From positions 41,975 to 51,383 of the forward strand of contig CP070700.1 in assembly GCA_020349865.1 (NCBI GenBank): 9,409 nt of DNA. Reading direction: 5' to 3'. This DNA comes from Desulfobacteraceae bacterium (lineage in GTDB: Bacteria > Desulfobacterota > DSM-4660 > Desulfatiglandales > Desulfatiglandaceae). Shown in pieces: positions 6,333-9,409 of this stretch (the first letter of the stretch is position 1; each line of letters starts with the position of its first letter). The notes beneath the pieces were generated by a model. That model was not told the DNA's origin, ran no database searches, and worked only from the letters and a program-made list of their open reading frames with translations. Made by a program: the position numbers and the translations under genes.

Positions 6333-6812
6333 TTACATGCTTTTGTCTTTACTTCGTTGAATCTCATCCGGATCTCCAAAATAGATGCAATGGGCCAGAC
6401 AGACATTGTCGGCACATGCGGGGAGAAGCCCATTATCCACTCTGTGATGGCAGAGGTTACATTTCTGCGCTATGCCTTTATTCGCGTCAAAAGAGACGGC
6501 ATCGTAAGGGCATACTTCGATACAGGACTCACATCCGGTGCATTTATCATAATCCATGACCACAATGCCGTTTTCTCTTTTTATTATCGCTTCTTCGGGG
6601 CAGGCTCCAACGCACGGGGGATCGTCACAGTGCCTGCACGCGTTCACGTGAAAAACAAAATCTAATTTACCGTCGACTGTCTTAGGACCATCCTCTGAAA
6701 CAGAAATGAGCTTGATACCATCGTCCGAATGATTTTCCTGTTTGCACGCCACTTCACAGGTCTTACATCCCCAGCAGGATTCATGATCTATAACCAGTGC
6801 ATATGTTTTCAT
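6333..6812 (-). CDS. Four-cluster 4Fe-4S electron-transfer subunit (DmsB/PhsB-like)
   Basis: The electron-transfer partner of the molybdopterin enzyme encoded just upstream on the same strand. It has 159 residues with 17 cysteines, enough for four [4Fe-4S] clusters in two ferredoxin-like repeats. Groups: C13-x2-C16-x2-C19-x3-C23; C59-x2-C62-x4-C67-x3-C71-P; C91-x2-C94-x2-C97-x3-C101-P; and C118-x2-C121 with C133 and C138 (C142 is an additional candidate). The last group departs from the common C-x3-C-P pattern: C133 to C138 has four intervening residues and no proline follows. It is shorter than typical DmsB/NrfC-type subunits (about 190-230). No Tat signal or membrane helix, so it should be cytoplasmic. 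The ATG at 6812 has an AAAGGAGA ribosome binding site 6 bases upstream. It follows the catalytic gene after 120 bases, most likely as the second gene of the operon, and ends 8 bases from the foldback element. Confidence 0.92.
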   Translation of the reverse strand: MKTYALVIDHESCWGCKTCEVACKQENHSDDGIKLISVSEDGPKTVDGKLDFVFHVNACRHCDDPPCVGACPEEAIIKRENGIVVMDYDKCTGCESCIEVCPYDAVSFDANKGIAQKCNLCHHRVDNGLLPACADNVCLAHCIYFGDPDEIQRSKDKSM

Positions 6813-6818
6813 GGGCTG

Positions 6819-6826
6819 TCTCCTTT
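6819..6826 (-). promoter_or_regulatory. Shine-Dalgarno site of the 4Fe-4S subunit
   Basis: AAAGGAGA on the minus strand, six bases before the ATG at 6812. It supports that start codon and separate initiation despite the 120-base gap from the upstream gene. Confidence 0.75.
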
Positions 6827-6857
6827 GTAACAGCTCAGCAATTTATAAACCGGATAA

Positions 6858-6896
6858 ACAGGATTGACATGATATTTTTTCATCCTGATATCCTGT
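6858..6896. repeat. Short inverted repeat in the gap between the two redox genes
   Basis: ACAGGAT (6858-6864) pairs with ATCCTGT (6890-6896) around an AT-rich loop of 25 bases; the motif CAGGAT/ATCCTG is repeated several times here in both orientations (also TCATCCTG at 6880-6887). In the transcript it would lie between the catalytic and electron-transfer cistrons, where it might stabilise the mRNA end or adjust the ratio of the two products. It could equally be a relic of a dispersed short repeat. Functional assignment is weak. Confidence 0.4.
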
Positions 6897-6932
6897 CAAA
6901 TGTCTTTCCTTTTTGTGAACTATTACCCTCCA

Positions 6933-9083
6933 TCATCCTTTCTCCTCAGGATATATCTTGCACAAGAGCGTTCTGACGCTGGTGGCGCCCATTGCGGGAT
7001 CACACGTTTCATAGGCGTTGTCCGTCAAAACATTTATGTTTGATTCATCCCAGCCATGCCCGGGATCCTTTTTCTCTGGAAACCACCAGGCATGCTGTGC
7101 GGCCACAACCTTCGGGTCCATACCGGAAAAGAGTTTTGCGCGTTGCCTGACCTTTCCCCGGGGTGATTCGATAATGACCCAATCCCCTTCATCGATGCCT
7201 TCTTTCTTTGCAGTCTCAGGATGTATTTCTACAACCGGGTCACTATGAAGTTCCCTTAACCATCGTACCTGGCGATTTTCTGTGTGAAAAAATCCCGGGG
7301 ACCTCGCTCCGGTAATAAGAATATAGGGATACTGTTTGTATAATTCGGGAGTACTGTAAGGACTCTCAGGTGCTTCACGGTACTGTGGAAGTGGATCATA
7401 TCCCCATTTTTCAAGCAGGGTTGAATAGAGCTCAAACTTTTTGGTGGGTGTGGAAAATCCCTTTTCCTTATACTTCTGATATTTGACTTCCCCTCGTATA
7501 TAATTCATTTTTTTAAAATCCTGCCAGGTGATCCCCATGGGTTCCAGTATGTAATCGAGCCCGCCTTCAAAATTATCCCACCAGTAGTCACCTTGCCCCA
7601 CCCTGTGCGCGAGGTCATTGAGCATTTCATGATCGGACCGGCATTCGTCCACAGAAATAACCTTCCGCCGGGGCAGGATGTATCCGTGTCGCTTCCAGAA
7701 ATCCCCGATGTAATCCATTTCAAGCCACGTGGCGGCCGGCAGAACAATGTCGGCAAGTTCGGCCGTTGGTGTCAGGAAAAAGTCGGAGACTGCCATAAAT
7801 TCTACTTTTTGAAGGGCGCGGTAAACCTCTTTTGCATTGGCACGCGTGATGACAGGGTTTGAGCTGATAAGGAACAACATCTTCACGGGATAGGGCTTCT
7901 CCTCAATAATTGCATCCCAGACACACTTGGGGTTGATGATTGCGAAATTTCCCGCAAGGCGGAATCGTTCGCCACCCAAGCGCTTTTTTGCCTGCTCTTT
8001 TGAAAGCTCTTTGTGGGCCCCGAATTGTCCGACGTTCCTGATTTTGGGAGTTTTGAACAACATCTGTCCGCCAGGGACATCAACGTTCCCCGTGATACCC
8101 ATAAGGGCCATGAGAGAACGGTTGTTGTCTGCACAGTTTATCTGCTGTTCAATGGCCACGCCCCACTGTATGGCTGCAGGCTTGGTAGTAGCAAATAATC
8201 GCGCGGCTTCCCTGATTTTGTCCCTTGGGATCCAGGTTATTTCTTCCACCTTATCCAGCGGATATTCATTGACCCGTTTTACAAAAGCCTCCCACCCATG
8301 GACGTAGTTCTTTACAAACTCCTTATCATAGAGCTTTTCATTAACGATGACATTAAGCATGCCAAGAGCCAATGCCGTGTCTGTTCCGGGCCTCAGTTGC
8401 AGCCAGATGTCAGCGCGGGCCGCAATACGTGTTAATCTCGGGTCAACGGCAATTAATTTGGCGCCTTTGTCCAGGCTCACGGAAAAAGGCTCACCCTTAT
8501 AACAGTCCGGATTACTTATAACCAGGTTATTGCCCCAGACCATGATGCACTTGGGATGGTTTTCATAATCTACAATGGGATTTGACCCGCAGGTAATGAT
8601 GCTTGTGGCAATACGAGGTCCGTAGCAGAAATGACCTGCTGTAACGACATTGGGGGTACCGAGCAGGTTGGCAAAGCGATAGATCACCGCCTCATTCTCT
8701 CTTCCTGTTCCATAACCCATGACGATGGATTCAGCCCCAAACCGCTCTTTGTAATCCACTATCCGTTCAGCGATCGTGTTTAGGGCTTCGTCCCATGAAA
8801 TCCGCTTCCATTTGCCACTTGCCTTTGGCCCAATTCTGCGGACAGGGTGGGTCAACCGGTCCGGGTGATAGGCTAATTGAGGAGATGCAATCCCTTTGCT
8901 GCAAAGGGTGCCATGGTTTATGGGGCAGTCAGGGTCGCCGGCAATTTTCGTGACTTTTCCGTTTTTGGTGTAGACCAGGACCCCGCAGCCGCCGTGGCAC
9001 ATCCTGCAGTGGCTTTTCACCACAGAATCATACCCGTAGGCTTCCATCTCCCTTTCTACATTGGAATAAATGAATTCGACCAT
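6933..9083 (-). CDS. Molybdopterin (Mo or W bis-MGD) oxidoreductase, catalytic subunit
   Basis: The catalytic subunit of a DMSO-reductase superfamily enzyme, 716 residues from the ATG at 9083. Seen: an N-terminal [4Fe-4S] motif C26-x2-C29-x3-C33-x27-C61 followed by Lys63, typical of cluster-bearing members; GHFCYGPR (151-158) with Cys153 the likely Mo/W ligand; VDPRLTRIAARADIWLQLRP (213-232) and the SSNPV and TPTAELADIVLP stretches (408-412, 438-449) of the cofactor-binding core; and a C-terminal pterin-binding domain (about 590-716). No twin-arginine signal is present, so the enzyme is cytoplasmic. From memory, the middle part (YDKEFV, EYPLDKVEEITW, AARLFATTKPAAI) resembles Pelobacter acetylene hydratase and related uncharacterised enzymes. 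The residue after the second cluster cysteine is His30, where acetylene hydratase has its catalytic Asp, so hydration is unlikely. Substrate unknown. The partner iron-sulfur subunit follows 120 bases downstream; no membrane anchor gene is in the window. A TTG at 9140 would add 19 residues but has no ribosome binding site. Confidence 0.92.
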   Translation of the reverse strand: MVEFIYSNVEREMEAYGYDSVVKSHCRMCHGGCGVLVYTKNGKVTKIAGDPDCPINHGTLCSKGIASPQLAYHPDRLTHPVRRIGPKASGKWKRISWDEALNTIAERIVDYKERFGAESIVMGYGTGRENEAVIYRFANLLGTPNVVTAGHFCYGPRIATSIITCGSNPIVDYENHPKCIMVWGNNLVISNPDCYKGEPFSVSLDKGAKLIAVDPRLTRIAARADIWLQLRPGTDTALALGMLNVIVNEKLYDKEFVKNYVHGWEAFVKRVNEYPLDKVEEITWIPRDKIREAARLFATTKPAAIQWGVAIEQQINCADNNRSLMALMGITGNVDVPGGQMLFKTPKIRNVGQFGAHKELSKEQAKKRLGGERFRLAGNFAIINPKCVWDAIIEEKPYPVKMLFLISSNPVITRANAKEVYRALQKVEFMAVSDFFLTPTAELADIVLPAATWLEMDYIGDFWKRHGYILPRRKVISVDECRSDHEMLNDLAHRVGQGDYWWDNFEGGLDYILEPMGITWQDFKKMNYIRGEVKYQKYKEKGFSTPTKKFELYSTLLEKWGYDPLPQYREAPESPYSTPELYKQYPYILITGARSPGFFHTENRQVRWLRELHSDPVVEIHPETAKKEGIDEGDWVIIESPRGKVRQRAKLFSGMDPKVVAAQHAWWFPEKKDPGHGWDESNINVLTDNAYETCDPAMGATSVRTLLCKIYPEEKG

Positions 9084-9090
9084 TCCACGA

Positions 9091-9098
9091 TCTCCTTT
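9091..9098 (-). promoter_or_regulatory. Shine-Dalgarno site that decides the molybdoenzyme start
   Basis: AAAGGAGA on the minus strand, seven bases before the ATG at 9083. It favours this ATG over the in-frame TTG at 9140, which has no purine-rich sequence upstream. Confidence 0.8.
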
Positions 9099-9274
9099 TA
9101 TGGCTTTCAAGATAATGTTTTCGATTAGCACATCATACAATCTTTATACAATACAATAATTTCATATCCTATCACAGGGCAGCAGGGTTGTTAAGGCAGT
9201 CCGGCCTATTTTACTCAACAATCTTTCCCTATGATCACCTCTCAACTGAAAATTGACTTCTTTTTTCAACAAAT

Positions 9275-9298
9275 ATTCCGCCATTCCCTTATTCCATG
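9275..9298. repeat. Partial copy (about 1.5 units) of the 16-bp repeat
   Basis: The segment reads ATTCCGCCATTCCC, then TTATTCCATG. It matches the right-hand array (687-733), unit TTCCACCATTCCAGTA, with only a few substitutions and keeps the alternating CCATTCC/TATTCC pattern and spacing. It shows that the repeat is dispersed over at least 8.5 kb and lies between genes in both places. Confidence 0.7.
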
Positions 9299-9409
9299 TT
9301 TGAGGCAGGAACTTATGTCTTTAAATAATTTCCTTTATTCTCAACAAGTTGCAGAATTTCCGCGACACATTAATAGACATTTCACAAAAAAGGTTGACAA
9401 TAAGAAATA

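Larger units (their letters stand above)
9084..9409. other. Upstream region of the molybdoenzyme operon, no gene seen
   Basis: The region is AT-rich with no credible reading frame. On the minus strand a TATAAA (9148-9143) sits 60 bases before the start at 9083 and is a possible -10 box, but no good -35 partner is visible; the heptamer ATTGTAT occurs on both sides of it. TCAACAA is repeated at 9215-9221, 9266-9272 and 9341-9347, which may be chance in AT-rich DNA. A partial copy of the 16-bp repeat lies at 9275-9298, and a perfect TTGACA on the plus strand at 9394-9399 could be the -35 box of a rightward promoter whose -10 lies beyond the window. Confidence 0.5.

Noticed and set aside
6276..6665. 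A 129-codon plus-strand frame
   Set aside because: It runs antisense to the cysteine-rich 4Fe-4S subunit, whose cluster motifs prove which strand is coding.
6933..9083. Naming the molybdoenzyme an acetylene hydratase
   Set aside because: The overall resemblance is recalled and not computed, the catalytic Asp position is His30, and the enzyme is paired with a multi-cluster redox subunit, which a hydratase does not need.

Overview
The window looks like chromosomal DNA from a strictly anaerobic bacterium, most plausibly a sulfate-reducing or syntrophic member of the Desulfobacterota. The main clue is a soluble molybdopterin/tungstopterin oxidoreductase paired with a cysteine-rich 4Fe-4S subunit, supported by a bacterial homologue of the archaeal cyclic 2,3-diphosphoglycerate synthetase and by dispersed short intergenic repeats. 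This assignment is inference; there is no rRNA or other phylogenetic marker. No tRNA, rRNA, CRISPR array or transposase gene is visible.

Layout, left to right. (1) 57-401, minus: a complete small Mth938/NDUFAF3-fold protein. (2) 402-961: 560 bases without a credible gene. It holds two arrays of a 16-bp repeat in opposite orientation (521-552 and 687-733) around a core with a GC-rich mini-hairpin, then a possible promoter. (3) 962-4561, plus: a tight three-gene operon for a split MacAB-type exporter, made of a periplasmic adaptor, an ABC ATPase and an FtsX/MacB permease. The adaptor is unusual in carrying an inserted segment of about 110 residues with two LTxxQ motifs, like the Spy/CpxP periplasmic chaperones. 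No TolC-like partner is in the window. (4) 4668-5981, plus: a P-loop protein of the cyclic 2,3-diphosphoglycerate synthetase/COG2403 type with a strong ribosome binding site. (5) 6002-6324: a 323-bp nested foldback (inverted-repeat) element that fills the gap between two convergent genes. (6) 9083-6333, minus: a two-gene unit. The catalytic molybdopterin subunit (716 aa from the preferred start at 9083) is followed by a four-cluster ferredoxin-like electron-transfer subunit. (7) 9084-9409: the upstream region of that unit, with another partial copy of the 16-bp repeat and a lone -35-like box at the window edge.

How the parts work together. The three plus-strand transporter genes form one ATP-driven export machine. 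The two minus-strand redox genes form one cytoplasmic enzyme: neither has a Tat signal and no membrane anchor gene is present, so its electron partner is probably soluble or encoded elsewhere. The Mth938-like gene and the COG2403 gene are single units of uncertain function. The most notable items are the LTxxQ domain inside the exporter adaptor, the large foldback element, and the mirrored 16-bp repeat arrays.
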